A DNA stretch of 33,198 nt. Source: a virus. Below are positions 19,009-26,500 of the stretch, piece by piece. How positions within the stretch are numbered: position 1 is the first letter of the stretch; each line of letters opens with the position of its first letter. The stretch spans positions 1-33,198 of IMG/VR virus record IMGVR_UViG_3300045919_000425; one strand, written 5' to 3'. The translations under genes and the position numbers were made by a program. The notes under the pieces were generated by a model. It did not search any database and was not told where the DNA came from. It saw only the letters and a list, made by a program, of their open reading frames with translations.

Positions 19009-19227
19009 TTACACAAACAAAGAATCATATGCTCTGCAAGTAAACCTTGTTAATAAACCAGCCGTCGTCGTTTGACGAAAAAGTCCTTCTTCTTTGTAGT
19101 GCTCGATATAGAGTTCATAATCTATGAGAGATCCTGGCCAATGCTGAAGAGGATAATTTCTATATAACTCGATAATCAGGTCACGAACTTCGCCCCAGTC
19201 AGATTCTCGCCACTCAGAATTACTCAT
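19009..19227 (-). CDS. Unknown small protein
   Basis: A 72-residue protein starting MSNSEWRESDWGEVRDLI. ATG 19227 follows AAGGAGGGCGTA, which decides the start over an in-frame ATG 45 bases upstream. It lacks the DG-hairpin motif, though the helix DLIIELYRNYPLQ is similar to the family helix. A sigma70-type promoter stands about 80 bp upstream. Confidence 0.62.
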   Translation of the reverse strand: MSNSEWRESDWGEVRDLIIELYRNYPLQHWPGSLIDYELYIEHYKEEGLFRQTTTAGLLTRFTCRAYDSLFV

Positions 19228-19304
19228 TACGCCCTCCTTAAGGTTTATTTGAAGTGTTATTGAATACTTCAACCAGTTAATTTCATATCACTATCCCCTA
19301 AATA

Positions 19305-19333
19305 ACTGTAGCATAGTTTTATCTATTTGTCAA
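19305..19333 (-). promoter_or_regulatory. Sigma70-type promoter inside the minus array
   Basis: On the minus strand TTGACA (19328-19333) and TACAGT (19305-19310) with exactly 17 bases between. It would drive 19227 and the genes down to the methyltransferase. The inverted repeat of the plus-strand cassettes is absent. Confidence 0.7.
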
Positions 19334-19611
19334 GTACCTAAATTCTTAAACAAACTCCTTATTGTTTTCACGGTGCCGTCTAAGTAAATAATAATTAAAG
19401 TCAAATCTGCTGATTCCTTCTTGAAGCAGAGAGTTTTATAGATCATAGATGACAAATAGCCATCTCCTTCTTCAATTATTTCATCCCTTTGGTTAGTTCT
19501 ACGGTAATAATCAAACACTTCGTCATATGTGGAAAACTCCCGAAAAATAAATTCAACCTGATTGGGTAGTCTCTCAGTAGGCTTATAGGTCCAAAGTGAA
19601 AATCTCTTCAT
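19330..19611 (-). CDS. DG-hairpin family protein
   Basis: A 93-residue member starting MKRFSLWTYKPTERLPNQ. ATG 19611 forms an ATGA overlap with the preceding stop; a GTG 12 bases upstream is less likely. Helix block GDGYLSSMIYKTLCFKKE, then LTLIIIYLDGTVKTIRSLF. Confidence 0.7.
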   Translation of the reverse strand: MKRFSLWTYKPTERLPNQVEFIFREFSTYDEVFDYYRRTNQRDEIIEEGDGYLSSMIYKTLCFKKESADLTLIIIYLDGTVKTIRSLFKNLGT

Positions 19612-20000
19612 TTGAAAAGCCACGAAAGGTCGCCCTTCACATAATCTCGCCTAAATCCACCAGAGATGACCTTTTCTATTTGATCCTTAAAAATAATCCG
19701 AATATTAAACTCCTCTGCCTTGTAGTCGATAAACCTATCAGAAATAAGGCTTTGAGATATAAATTCCGACAAAAGAAGGCTAAAATCATCGAATTCGAGA
19801 TTGTTCGCAATTAAGCCATCAACAGTCCTGGTTGTTAAATTTATATCCATCGTAAATTTAAGCTTTACATCAGGAAAGGATGAGATCACTGGCCGATGAT
19901 TACCTACAGGTACAGTGATCTCATCCTTGCAAACCTCATATATTCTTTGCTCAGTAAGAGAGCCGTCTAAATCCTCAAACACAAACACAGTGTTACTCAT
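19608..20000 (-). CDS. Unknown protein in the array, possibly diverged DG-hairpin member
   Basis: A 130-residue protein (MSNTVFVFEDLDGSLTEQRI). The block DFSLLLSEFISQSLISDRFI followed by FNIRIIFKDQIEKVISGGF has the same order of helix and strand-turn-strand, but the turn is KDQ instead of DG and extra residues follow. The N-terminal 60 residues are not like the others. Placed provisionally. Confidence 0.62.
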   Translation of the reverse strand: MSNTVFVFEDLDGSLTEQRIYEVCKDEITVPVGNHRPVISSFPDVKLKFTMDINLTTRTVDGLIANNLEFDDFSLLLSEFISQSLISDRFIDYKAEEFNIRIIFKDQIEKVISGGFRRDYVKGDLSWLFK

Positions 20001-20029
20001 TTAAATCTCCTAGCTTATTAGTCTTCTAA

Positions 20030-20349
20030 CTAAAGAACTTTTGTCGATCCGTCCATGTAGTGAATCTCTACTGGAGTTGTGCAGTCAATTGCAAAATTCT
20101 TGTACTGAGTAATTTCCCAATCTGCAAAAGGAGTCCGGGTTTTAATTGGCCCACAATTCGGTCCTTTTTTGTTTACCTTCATAACTACTTCCAAGTTTCC
20201 GTATTTGGCTGTTTTAATCTCAATGATTTTCTCCAATATGTTATCGTTTATTGCATAAGAAACGCAATCTGATCGGAGGTGGTTGGAGTATCACCTTCAA
20301 CATAAACAATTAATCCTGACTGCAATTCCTGAATAACACTAAAACTCAT
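20030..20349 (-). pseudogene. DG-hairpin family gene broken by a frameshift
   Basis: ATG 20349 (after AAAGGGAAACA) reads MSFSVIQELQSGLIVYVEGD, TPTTSDQIAF and stops at 20248. The neighbouring frame continues as SDCVSYAINDNILEKIIEIK through to VEIHYMDGSTKVL (stop at 20030). A -1 step around 20275 joins the halves into one normal member with helix block and C-terminal DG motif. The second half alone would need a TTG start without ribosome site. Confidence 0.6.
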
Positions 20350-20412
20350 TGTTTCCCTTTCTATGGATAGTTTTATCAATAACATTTATCCATATTTCTT
20401 GAATTATCTTCC

Positions 20413-20655
20413 TCAAAATATGGATAAATGCCTAATTGTGCCATCTAAATAAACTAGAGTTAAGTAAAGAGGACAACATTCTACCTTTGAGTCAATAACC
20501 TCTCCACCTCTTCCTATGACATATGTATATTTTTTAGTTAAGAATTCATTAAGTACATAGTCCATTTCTTCGTCATCTAGCCAAAGACTCGATTTATTAG
20601 TTTCTATGAAAGTTCTTACCTCTGACTCACGCTTAATTATCCACTTTCGAGACAT
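20413..20655 (-). CDS. DG-hairpin family protein (archetype)
   Basis: An 80-residue member, close to the family core: MSRKWIIKRESEVRTFIETN, helix DDEEMDYVLNEFLTKKYTYV, then CCPLYLTLVYLDGTIRHL at the very end. CPLYLxLxYLDG is shared nearly word for word with 21847, 22053 and 32688 and with the truncated copy at 20989. ATG after CAGGAGGTCTA. Confidence 0.75.
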   Translation of the reverse strand: MSRKWIIKRESEVRTFIETNKSSLWLDDEEMDYVLNEFLTKKYTYVIGRGGEVIDSKVECCPLYLTLVYLDGTIRHLSIF

Positions 20656-20678
20656 TAGACCTCCTGTTTATGTAATGC

Positions 20679-21005
20679 CTAAAACTCTATCACCTGAACG
20701 TCATAATCTGGATTAGACAAATCACAATTCCCGAACCTTTTAATCGAACCATCTTTGTATATAAATATTACCCCATAATGCAAGGGGTTTTCCAAAGCGA
20801 AAGAAAGAGAATCTGCAAGTATTGTGTTATCGGCGTAATAGGCCATTCTAAAATCACTGTAATCCACAAACTCTGGAAGTACGTCGAGTACTTTTTGTTT
20901 AACATCCCTAAGATTACCGTACTCTATATATAAGTGAATTGCAATATTAATATTGCAATATTGTGTGATCCTTCCAATCCAACTTTTATCATACTTCTTT
21001 ATCAA
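20679..21005 (-). CDS. DG-hairpin family protein
   Basis: A 108-residue member: MIKKYDKSWIGRITQYCN, helix block TILADSLSFALENPLHYG, then VIFIYKDGSIKRFGN and an extra tail LSNPDYDVQVIEF. Its start overlaps the end of a truncated family copy by 17 bases. Confidence 0.7.
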   Translation of the reverse strand: MIKKYDKSWIGRITQYCNINIAIHLYIEYGNLRDVKQKVLDVLPEFVDYSDFRMAYYADNTILADSLSFALENPLHYGVIFIYKDGSIKRFGNCDLSNPDYDVQVIEF

Positions 21006-21152
21006 ATTGGATCTCCTTTATTAGCCCGTCTAAGTATTGTATCTCTAAAAACAACGGGCAACAGCTTGCGAAATTACCTCCTGACTTGGTTGACTGAATA
21101 AGTTTACCTGAAATGAACTCTCATAGTCTCATACAATTTACTGTTATTTTTG
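20989..21152 (-). pseudogene. Truncated DG-hairpin family copy
   Basis: Only the C-terminal part is left: EFISGKLIQSTKSGGNFASC, then CPLFLEIQYLDGLIKEIQF, ending at 20989. Upstream an in-frame TGA follows MRL, and there is no start or room for the usual 40-50 N-terminal residues before the stop of the next copy at 21153. Probably the product of deletion between neighbouring repeats. Confidence 0.55.
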
Positions 21153-21432
21153 TTAAGGCTTCTTTGGATTGTAGTTTGGATTCCAAATCTCTTTAGCTTT
21201 CCCATCCAAGGGAACTAACTTAGTCATCTCAACCTTTATATAATTCCAACCAATAAAATTATTAGTAGGATCTACATTAAAGTACTTAACAGTGAAGCAA
21301 AAATGGGGTATTTGTTAAAGTCTCGTACAACTCTCTTTCCATCTCTTCTTTTAGGAGCATCCCCGAGAACCTCCCTGACTTAGCAGTCATCTCCCTTAAG
21401 TCTCCTTCCTCATCTGTTATCCAATGACTCAT
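21153..21432 (-). pseudogene. DG-hairpin family gene broken by a frameshift
   Basis: From ATG 21432 the frame reads MSHWITDEEGDLREMTAKSG, a helix ERELYETLTNTPF, and hits a stop. A +1 step in the run CCCCATTTTTG restores FTVKYFNVDPTNN, then VEMTKLVPLDGKAKEIWNPN to the stop at 21153. The restored protein belongs to the NPNY-tailed subgroup with 18656 and 21499. Confidence 0.6.
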
Positions 21433-21498
21433 CTTAATACCCCCCCTTTTTTTTAATATCTAATTAATGTCAAATATTTATCACGCAGTAGAGGGGGG

Positions 21499-21798
21499 TC
21501 AGTTCATTCTTTTGTAATTAGGGTGGTAAAGGTCTTTAATTAATCCATCTTTGTATTTTAATGTTAAATGAAGAATCGATATTACAACATATGCCTTAGT
21601 TTTAGTATCGAGTGATATTGGCACTTGCATGTAATGGAATATATTATTAATATCTTTATCGGATATTTTCTTGAAATGGTTACCTAAATCATGGTCAGAT
21701 TCTACCAGCTCTTCAACTTTTTCTCCGAAATAATTTCCCCCTATTATGCTGAGGGTTCCTACAACGAACGATGTAGTTCTTTTAACATACCAAGCCAT
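21499..21798 (-). CDS. DG-hairpin family protein
   Basis: A 99-residue member: MAWYVKRTTSFVVGTLSI, helix SDKDINNIFHYMQVPI, then ILHLTLKYKDGLIKDLYHPN and tail YKRMN. The ATG follows AAAGGAGAGATT. Confidence 0.72.
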   Translation of the reverse strand: MAWYVKRTTSFVVGTLSIIGGNYFGEKVEELVESDHDLGNHFKKISDKDINNIFHYMQVPISLDTKTKAYVVISILHLTLKYKDGLIKDLYHPNYKRMN

Positions 21799-21846
21799 AA
21801 TCTCTCCTTTCTTATAAGTTTTTCGATAAACTTTCTTTTAATCTAT

Positions 21847-22056
21847 TTAAATCAGGCTAAGCTCTTTTACTGTTCCGTCTTTATAGGATAATTTAAGATA
21901 TAAAGGGCATGAGTTTATGTGCTCTATGGTCTTGTTAAAAAACCGTGAAATCCAAATATCTACATACTCGGAAATTACTGTGGTTCGGGAGAGACTTATA
22001 CATTCATAAAAGCAAAGATCTATGGAACCACATTCCTTATACCAGACACAGTTCAT
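21847..22056 (-). CDS. DG-hairpin family protein
   Basis: A 69-residue member, among the shortest: MNCVWYKECGSIDLCFYECI, helix YVDIWISRFFNKTIEHI, SCPLYLKLSYKDGTVKEL. The start overlaps the previous stop by 4 bases. Confidence 0.72.
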   Translation of the reverse strand: MNCVWYKECGSIDLCFYECISLSRTTVISEYVDIWISRFFNKTIEHINSCPLYLKLSYKDGTVKELSLI

Positions 22057-22343
22057 AATATGCCCTCAACTATTGATAGGTTCTTAATAGTTTCGTCCAA
22101 ATAGTGAACCTCTATAAAAAGCGGACAGAATTCTACTGTATTCCCGTTCCTATCTTCATATATCAATCGGAGTTTTTTGGCATAAAGTGTTTCGATCATA
22201 AACGACACACTTTGATTAGACACTTGATTCCAATTCGAATACCTGTTTTCTTCGTCAAACCTACCATCAGGAATTACCGATGAAGACTCCTTTAATATGA
22301 ATCTTGGGTAATTCATTAAATGATCTGTATTATAAAACCACAC
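22053..22343 (-). CDS. DG-hairpin family protein (DE variant)
   Basis: A 96-residue member: MWFYNTDHLMNYPRFILKES, helix NQSVSFMIETLYAKKLRLI, then FCPLFIEVHYLDETIKNLSI. The turn Gly is Glu, an unusual change at the best conserved position. ATG after AAGGAGAAGTATGT. Confidence 0.7.
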   Translation of the reverse strand: MWFYNTDHLMNYPRFILKESSSVIPDGRFDEENRYSNWNQVSNQSVSFMIETLYAKKLRLIYEDRNGNTVEFCPLFIEVHYLDETIKNLSIVEGIL

Positions 22344-22353
22344 ATACTTCTCC

Positions 22354-22590
22354 TTAAATCTTAGTAATGTATTTTACGTTCCCACACTGGAAATGCAAAT
22401 ACATTTCCATCCATTTGTTTGCACCAAAAGGTTCTAATTCTGCTGGCTCTTCTCTACCGATTAAGACCGCAGAAATAAGATGATTTACCTCACTTTCTGA
22501 CACTTTCAATAATTTACGAGTTACTTTGGTTTCATCATTGAACTCATAGCACTGAAAACTTCTTTTCCATCCTAATTCTATAAACCACAT
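22354..22590 (-). CDS. DG-hairpin family protein (CG variant)
   Basis: A 78-residue member starting MWFIELGWKRSFQCYEF. ATG 22590 after AGAAGGTTTAGTT is preferred to an upstream in-frame start that lies in the 22593 gene. Helix SESEVNHLISAVLIGREEPA, then MEMYLHFQCGNVKYITKI, where the turn Asp is Cys. Confidence 0.68.
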   Translation of the reverse strand: MWFIELGWKRSFQCYEFNDETKVTRKLLKVSESEVNHLISAVLIGREEPAELEPFGANKWMEMYLHFQCGNVKYITKI

Positions 22591-22592
22591 AA

Positions 22593-22754
22593 CTAAACCT
22601 TCTTTCTTTTTGCTATAAACCTCCTGTAACACTCATAATCCTCCTCACTTAGAAGGTTTAACTGGTCTAATGTAATATTAGACCAGAACTTAATTAACTC
22701 CTTCTTCTTTTCTGGCTTTTTAACTTCAACAAGTACCTTTCGTTTCGATTTCAT
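22593..22754 (-). CDS. Small basic protein (53 aa)
   Basis: ATG 22754 after CTGGAGGAACC encodes MKSKRKVLVEVKKPEKKKEL and a helical remainder (ITLDQLNLLSEEDYECYRRF) with a lysine-rich end. It is the first gene after the internal promoter at 22770-22798 and stops 3 bases before the next gene. No motif known. Confidence 0.65.
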   Translation of the reverse strand: MKSKRKVLVEVKKPEKKKELIKFWSNITLDQLNLLSEEDYECYRRFIAKRKKV

Positions 22755-22769
22755 GGTTCCTCCAGAATA

Positions 22770-22798
22770 AATGTATCATACATATTCAAATAAGTCAA
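22770..22798 (-). promoter_or_regulatory. Sigma70-type promoter inside the minus array
   Basis: On the minus strand TTGACT (22793-22798), 17 bases, TACATT (22770-22775). It lies only 15 bases upstream of the 22754 start, so the leader is minimal, and overlaps the end of the upstream gene. Confidence 0.65.
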
Positions 22799-23097
22799 AA
22801 GGGTGAGAAGTACATATCTCCATAATTCGAGTATGGTCTACCTTCTCTGTTATCTATCTTCACAACTCTTCCGTCTTCATAGTAAATAGTGAAAAAATTT
22901 AATGCGCCAAATCTATTAGAAATAACTTCTGATATTAAACTTGATAACGTATCGGAAGAGTAAACATTACCAGATTTGCGAAACTTATCCGGTCTTGGGC
23001 AACTATCATTTTCAATGAAAATCACATTAACCCCTCGAACCTTATTCGAATTTTCCCTAAATCTTCGATAGTACAACCTATAGTAATTCTTTTTCAT
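22795..23097 (-). CDS. DG-hairpin family protein
   Basis: A 100-residue basic member: MKKNYYRLYYRRFRENSNKV, helix SSDTLSSLISEVISNRFGAL, then NFFTIYYEDGRVVKID and a 17-residue tail. Note the unusual Tyr/Arg-rich start. Confidence 0.7.
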   Translation of the reverse strand: MKKNYYRLYYRRFRENSNKVRGVNVIFIENDSCPRPDKFRKSGNVYSSDTLSSLISEVISNRFGALNFFTIYYEDGRVVKIDNREGRPYSNYGDMYFSPF

Positions 23098-23102
23098 TGT
23101 TA

Positions 23103-23435
23103 TTACCTTACATTAAAGAATTTACGGGCATCTTCCTCTTTTGCATAGTAAAGAGACTCCAGATATCCATCACAGATGAATTCTACTACAACACTCCCTG
23201 ACCAGTGAAGTATTAGGTTTGCGGTGTTTTCAGAAACATTCTCAATCATAACTCTTTGTCCGTCCTCGTACGTTATGGATATAGGTTTTCTATAGCCCTC
23301 AAGAACAGTGACTATGACTCGTTGCATGCTATCTTGATGTAATCTATTACTCCAATCAATTAAGGCATCAGCGGTATTTGAATTCTTTTCGATAAAATGA
23401 ACTCCGCCTAATGTTGGATAGAAGTATTTAGCCAT
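23103..23435 (-). CDS. DG-hairpin family protein with two hairpins
   Basis: A 110-residue member: helix block HQDSMQRVIVTVLEGYRKPI, ISITYEDGQRVMIENV, then a second strand-turn-strand VVVEFICDGYLESLYY. It looks like a partial duplication of the C-terminal motif. It overlaps the frameshifted gene 23428 by 8 bases. Confidence 0.7.
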   Translation of the reverse strand: MAKYFYPTLGGVHFIEKNSNTADALIDWSNRLHQDSMQRVIVTVLEGYRKPISITYEDGQRVMIENVSENTANLILHWSGSVVVEFICDGYLESLYYAKEEDARKFFNVR

Positions 23436-23690
23436 GAGACCTAATCTCCTTCACTAAACCATCCGCATAATAAATGAGGGCTGTGTCCTTTGTTGAGCAT
23501 AAAATCAGAGAAATTTTTCGAGAAATAGATATTTCATTGTCCAGTGAGACATTGATGGATAACTCTTCTCTGCCTATTTTAAGTACTTTCTCGGCCAAAA
23601 CACTTGCCTCCGCCTCCCATCTTTCAACTGTATGAATAAGAAATCATACCCACCCAAAAGGTTGTACTTTTTCCAAGAAAACCAACGCAT
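23428..23690 (-). pseudogene. DG-hairpin family gene broken by a frameshift
   Basis: ATG 23690 reads MRWFSWKKYNLLGGYDFLF and then runs to an early stop. A -1 step around 23640 restores IHTVERWEAEASVLAEKVLK, a strand region and TALIYYADGLVKEIRSHG, ending at 23428 with the usual overlap into the next gene. The restored form is a full member of about 87 residues. Confidence 0.6.
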
Positions 23691-23691
23691 A

Positions 23692-24024
23692 CTATCTCCT
23701 GTGTATTGTGATTTCGTTGTCCTCTGAAATAACCGTAATCGGGAAAATCCTATCTTCGCAAATCATCTCATCAATTCTCTGTTTAGTGAAATATCCACCA
23801 AAAATCTTTGCAGTTTGGTCATCAAAGGTTCTTAATTTACTTAGCGCCTCTTCTTTTGTCTGTGCGGCGATGAAAATATCCCCATACGGAATCCCCAAAT
23901 TCAATCTAGCTTTAAAGTACTTAATTTCATCTATCACTTGCAGTCTCTTCATTGTCGGTTTAAATCTCTCGTAAGACTCCTTAATCATATTACGAAGCTC
24001 ACTGATCGTTGGTTTTGTTTTCAT
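23692..24024 (-). CDS. Diverged DG-hairpin family protein
   Basis: A 110-residue protein starting MKTKPTISELRNMIKESYER; ATG 24024 overlaps the previous stop as ATGA. The end FPITVISEDNEITIHRR keeps the strand-turn-strand with EDN at the turn. A second region IFIAAQTKEEALSKLRTFDD is not in other members. Family membership is probable but not certain. Confidence 0.62.
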   Translation of the reverse strand: MKTKPTISELRNMIKESYERFKPTMKRLQVIDEIKYFKARLNLGIPYGDIFIAAQTKEEALSKLRTFDDQTAKIFGGYFTKQRIDEMICEDRIFPITVISEDNEITIHRR

Positions 24025-24395
24025 ACATCTCTCCATATTCCGTCTAAATATAATAATGAGAATCTACTTCCACTCATCAAAGATTGCCTAATCTCGTCAC
24101 TTGTGCTCAAAACAACCTTTGAGCACCTATACTCCGACTTAACATCATCTATGGATAAAATGAAACGAAAGACTTGCCCACCGTAGGAAGAATCTTGATC
24201 GTATTCACAATTAATACCTACTCCTTTTAAGAGTGGGATTACTTCCTCAGCCGCCGTTATAATGATTATTGCTGATGTTTCAATGAATAAATAATTGGAC
24301 GAGAGTCTTTTATACCTTGCTAATAGGTCTTTATTTCTAGCAAGCTTCTTATTTATCATTATTGAGCGCTGCTCAAGCACTAACCATCGACTCAT
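24021..24395 (-). CDS. DG-hairpin family protein
   Basis: A 124-residue member: MSRWLVLEQRSIMINKKLAR, a hydrophobic strand or short helix LFIETSAIIIITAAEEVIPL, helix STSDEIRQSLMSGSRF, and end SLLYLDGIWRDV. The stop overlaps the next gene. Confidence 0.7.
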   Translation of the reverse strand: MSRWLVLEQRSIMINKKLARNKDLLARYKRLSSNYLFIETSAIIIITAAEEVIPLLKGVGINCEYDQDSSYGGQVFRFILSIDDVKSEYRCSKVVLSTSDEIRQSLMSGSRFSLLYLDGIWRDV

Positions 24396-24664
24396 AGATT
24401 AATCTCCCTGATTACTCCATTTAAAAACCCAAGAACCAGCACTGAATCTTTATTAAATTTAAAGAAGTTGTGCTTGGATATATTACCTCTCTCGTCAAAA
24501 TGAAGGATAAATTCACGTCCAACTAGTGCATTCTCTGTAATAATTTCCATCTGCTCTTCTGAGCGTATACAGTATTTTTCTCCACATGGGAGGTTGGATT
24601 CTTTACTCATCTCATTGAAGACGTATTTAGATTCCGACTCGAACATACACACCCAATAGCTCAT
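24392..24664 (-). CDS. DG-hairpin family protein (NG variant)
   Basis: A 90-residue member starting MSYWVCMFESESKYVFNEMS. ATG 24664 follows AAAGGAGCGAGG. Helix SEEQMEIITENALVGREFIL, then SVLVLGFLNGVIREINL as the last residues. Confidence 0.7.
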   Translation of the reverse strand: MSYWVCMFESESKYVFNEMSKESNLPCGEKYCIRSEEQMEIITENALVGREFILHFDERGNISKHNFFKFNKDSVLVLGFLNGVIREINL

Positions 24665-24738
24665 CCTCGCTCCTTTAACCATGCTCGCTTAACAGTTCTT
24701 CCACTAAGATTGTTTTTATCAGATATTAAAGTGAATAT

Positions 24739-25080
24739 TTACCTGCGTTTATCAGATTTTTTACCAGAACACTTAGTTTTAGGTGGTTTAGTGCTCTTAT
24801 CTGTTTCATTTTCGATAATCCTTACTATTCCATCAAGATATTTAACGTTTATTTTCTTTAATTTATGGATTTTATCCTCAGCCCGGCTTGGAAGAGTTCT
24901 CAAGCCTGTGATTATCTTAAAATCCACGCCAGATATTACTGCCAGAATTAGCAAACTGAACGCCTGGTCAGAAAATACAGATTCCTTAAGGTCAAACTCA
25001 CAAATACTTAACCCTTCTCCGATATAACGTGTTATTTCATACCAATCTATGAAATTATGAGTCTTAAAACTTCTAGCCAT
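24739..25080 (-). CDS. DG-hairpin family protein with basic tail
   Basis: A 113-residue member: MARSFKTHNFIDWYEITRYI, helix SDQAFSLLILAVISGVDFKI, then KINVKYLDGIVRIIEN followed by a strongly basic tail (TDKSTKPPKTKCSGKKSDK). The tail may bind nucleic acid or be disordered. The start overlaps the previous stop by one base (TGATG). Confidence 0.7.
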   Translation of the reverse strand: MARSFKTHNFIDWYEITRYIGEGLSICEFDLKESVFSDQAFSLLILAVISGVDFKIITGLRTLPSRAEDKIHKLKKINVKYLDGIVRIIENETDKSTKPPKTKCSGKKSDKRR

Positions 25081-25397
25081 CAGTTTTCCTCACAATTCTT
25101 GATGTTCTCTTTTGATTCTTCGACTAATTTTGTAAAAATAGTGCCCTGTAAGTACTTCCTGCGGTAGCATTGATATTTTTCACACCTATGAACAGGTGAA
25201 GTTATTGGAACTAATACCTTACCGACTAATACGAATGAATGATTGTAATGATCTATGACCGTATTTTCACATACATTCACTAATTCCGTAAAGAGTTCAC
25301 CTTTTTTATGTGGTCGAATAAGGATCGGTATTAAGAAAATCGCCAATAAGAAAGCCAATACTAGGTATATTACAAGTTTCGGGGAAGTGGGACTCAT
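25080..25397 (-). CDS. Small membrane protein in the array
   Basis: A 105-residue protein with one N-terminal membrane segment (LVIYLVLAFLLAIFLIPILI, residues 8-27) and a mostly soluble rest with four Cys (VNVCENT, RCEKYQCYR, KNCEE). No DG motif. It shares the operon and the overlapping ends with its neighbours. Confidence 0.66.
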   Translation of the reverse strand: MSPTSPKLVIYLVLAFLLAIFLIPILIRPHKKGELFTELVNVCENTVIDHYNHSFVLVGKVLVPITSPVHRCEKYQCYRRKYLQGTIFTKLVEESKENIKNCEEN

Positions 25398-25702
25398 TTA
25401 ACCCTCCCTATAAAGCTGTTGATATCTTCTTTTGTTAATTCTTCGCCAGATATTTTGATCTCCGAACCATCACTAAACATAATTGAATGTGACTTATCTG
25501 CACAGATCTCGTGTAAAATGACACAATGTAAGGTTTCTGGTATTTTTGACCAATGCTCATACGACCCAGTTCCATTTAGAAACCCCAATCTATGTTGGAT
25601 ACTGTTATTTACAAGATCGCCTTCGCTTATGTGACTGAATAGCTCTTTTATACTGTAAAGATTACCCGCAACAAAGGTGAATTCCGTTCGCTTGATCATC
25701 AT
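25394..25702 (-). CDS. Diverged DG-hairpin family protein
   Basis: A 102-residue protein (MMIKRTEFTFVAGNLYSIKE). The strand-turn-strand HSIMFSDGSEIKISGEELT fits the motif but is followed by about 16 more residues. The central part LHCVILHEICADK may correspond to the CPL strand. Moderate support. Confidence 0.64.
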   Translation of the reverse strand: MMIKRTEFTFVAGNLYSIKELFSHISEGDLVNNSIQHRLGFLNGTGSYEHWSKIPETLHCVILHEICADKSHSIMFSDGSEIKISGEELTKEDINSFIGRVK

Positions 25703-25704
25703 AT

Positions 25705-26298
25705 TTACTCCATTGATATGATTTCTAGTGCCTGGAAATAATTAAACTTACCTTTCCAGTAAGCGACCCTATCGCTTCGCACTCGGACTGCTACATTCTC
25801 TTCATGAAAGGTCTCGTATGACTGGAACAAGCCATCTCTGTCGATACTTATCATTAACTCAGAAGTTTTGATGGTTGTGCTTGGAGGTTCCTTTATCTGA
25901 AGAAATCCATTAAATCCTGTATCGCACGAATAATGTTCTGAGGTTAAGTTATCGGCATGTTTGTAGATAACACATGGAGCATTATCATCAAAATAGAGCA
26001 TATCCTTAAGCCCTATTAATGTCACAGACCCATTTTGATGAGATGTATTAGCCTTTAAGCATTCAGAGGATGACCATACAAATGAACCAAAATCCATAAC
26101 ATACCACAACTCTATAAACATATGCTCTGTAAGAAATGGACTCTTCAATTTTCGGATTTCAATGCCATTTCTTTTAGTGTTTATTTCTAGTTTCCAGGAA
26201 TTGTCTATCTCCTGCCTAACGCAGATAGGTTTCTTTGGGCTGTTCCACGACTTCCACTCTCTGATTACATTTATCTGTGTTTCTCGAAATTTATCCAT
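25705..26298 (-). CDS. Unknown 197-aa protein
   Basis: The longest protein of the array, beta-rich: SWKLEINTKRNGIEIRKL, GSVTLIGLKDMLYFDD, LMISIDRDGLFQSYETF and a final helix. The segment SIDRDGLFQSY has a DG turn but the surroundings do not match. Not recognised. ATG 26298 after AGGGAGGTGGT. Confidence 0.64.
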   Translation of the reverse strand: MDKFRETQINVIREWKSWNSPKKPICVRQEIDNSWKLEINTKRNGIEIRKLKSPFLTEHMFIELWYVMDFGSFVWSSSECLKANTSHQNGSVTLIGLKDMLYFDDNAPCVIYKHADNLTSEHYSCDTGFNGFLQIKEPPSTTIKTSELMISIDRDGLFQSYETFHEENVAVRVRSDRVAYWKGKFNYFQALEIISME

Positions 26299-26324
26299 AC
26301 CACCTCCCTTAAGCTCCGTAATAT

Positions 26325-26492
26325 TCAGTGACTATAAAATTCATTCCAGCGTTCTTCCCAGTACTCCTGATAAGTTTCTGCGCATTGATCACAAAGTAAA
26401 GGTTCTCGATTTCTGTCGGGTTCTGTGTAATTTGTCATACATGCCCTGTACAGTAATGAGTCTGCTGGAACCTGGCAAAATTCACATTCCAT
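26325..26492 (-). CDS. Small zinc-ribbon protein (55 aa)
   Basis: ATG 26492 after TTAGGAGGAAAC encodes MECEFCQVPADSLLYRACMT, later PLLCDQCAETYQEYWEERW. Two CxxC pairs (CEFC and CDQC) about 30 residues apart form a probable zinc ribbon. It sits between the first gene of the array and 26298 and has the best ribosome site in the region. Confidence 0.7.
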   Translation of the reverse strand: MECEFCQVPADSLLYRACMTNYTEPDRNREPLLCDQCAETYQEYWEERWNEFYSH

Positions 26493-26500
26493 GTTTCCTC

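Noticed and set aside
20030-23690. Programmed frameshifting as a common explanation for the broken array genes
   Set aside because: The needed steps have both signs, and no slippery heptamer or downstream structure is shared.
24710-25027. Plus-strand open frames of 70-129 codons antisense to the minus array (also 23708-23974 and 26162-26551)
   Set aside because: They lie opposite well supported overlapping genes, lack ribosome sites and have unnatural composition.
18656-25702. Naming the array proteins anti-CRISPR or anti-restriction factors
   Set aside because: No member matches a known inhibitor that I can recognise; only the genomic style suggests it, so it is left as a hypothesis.
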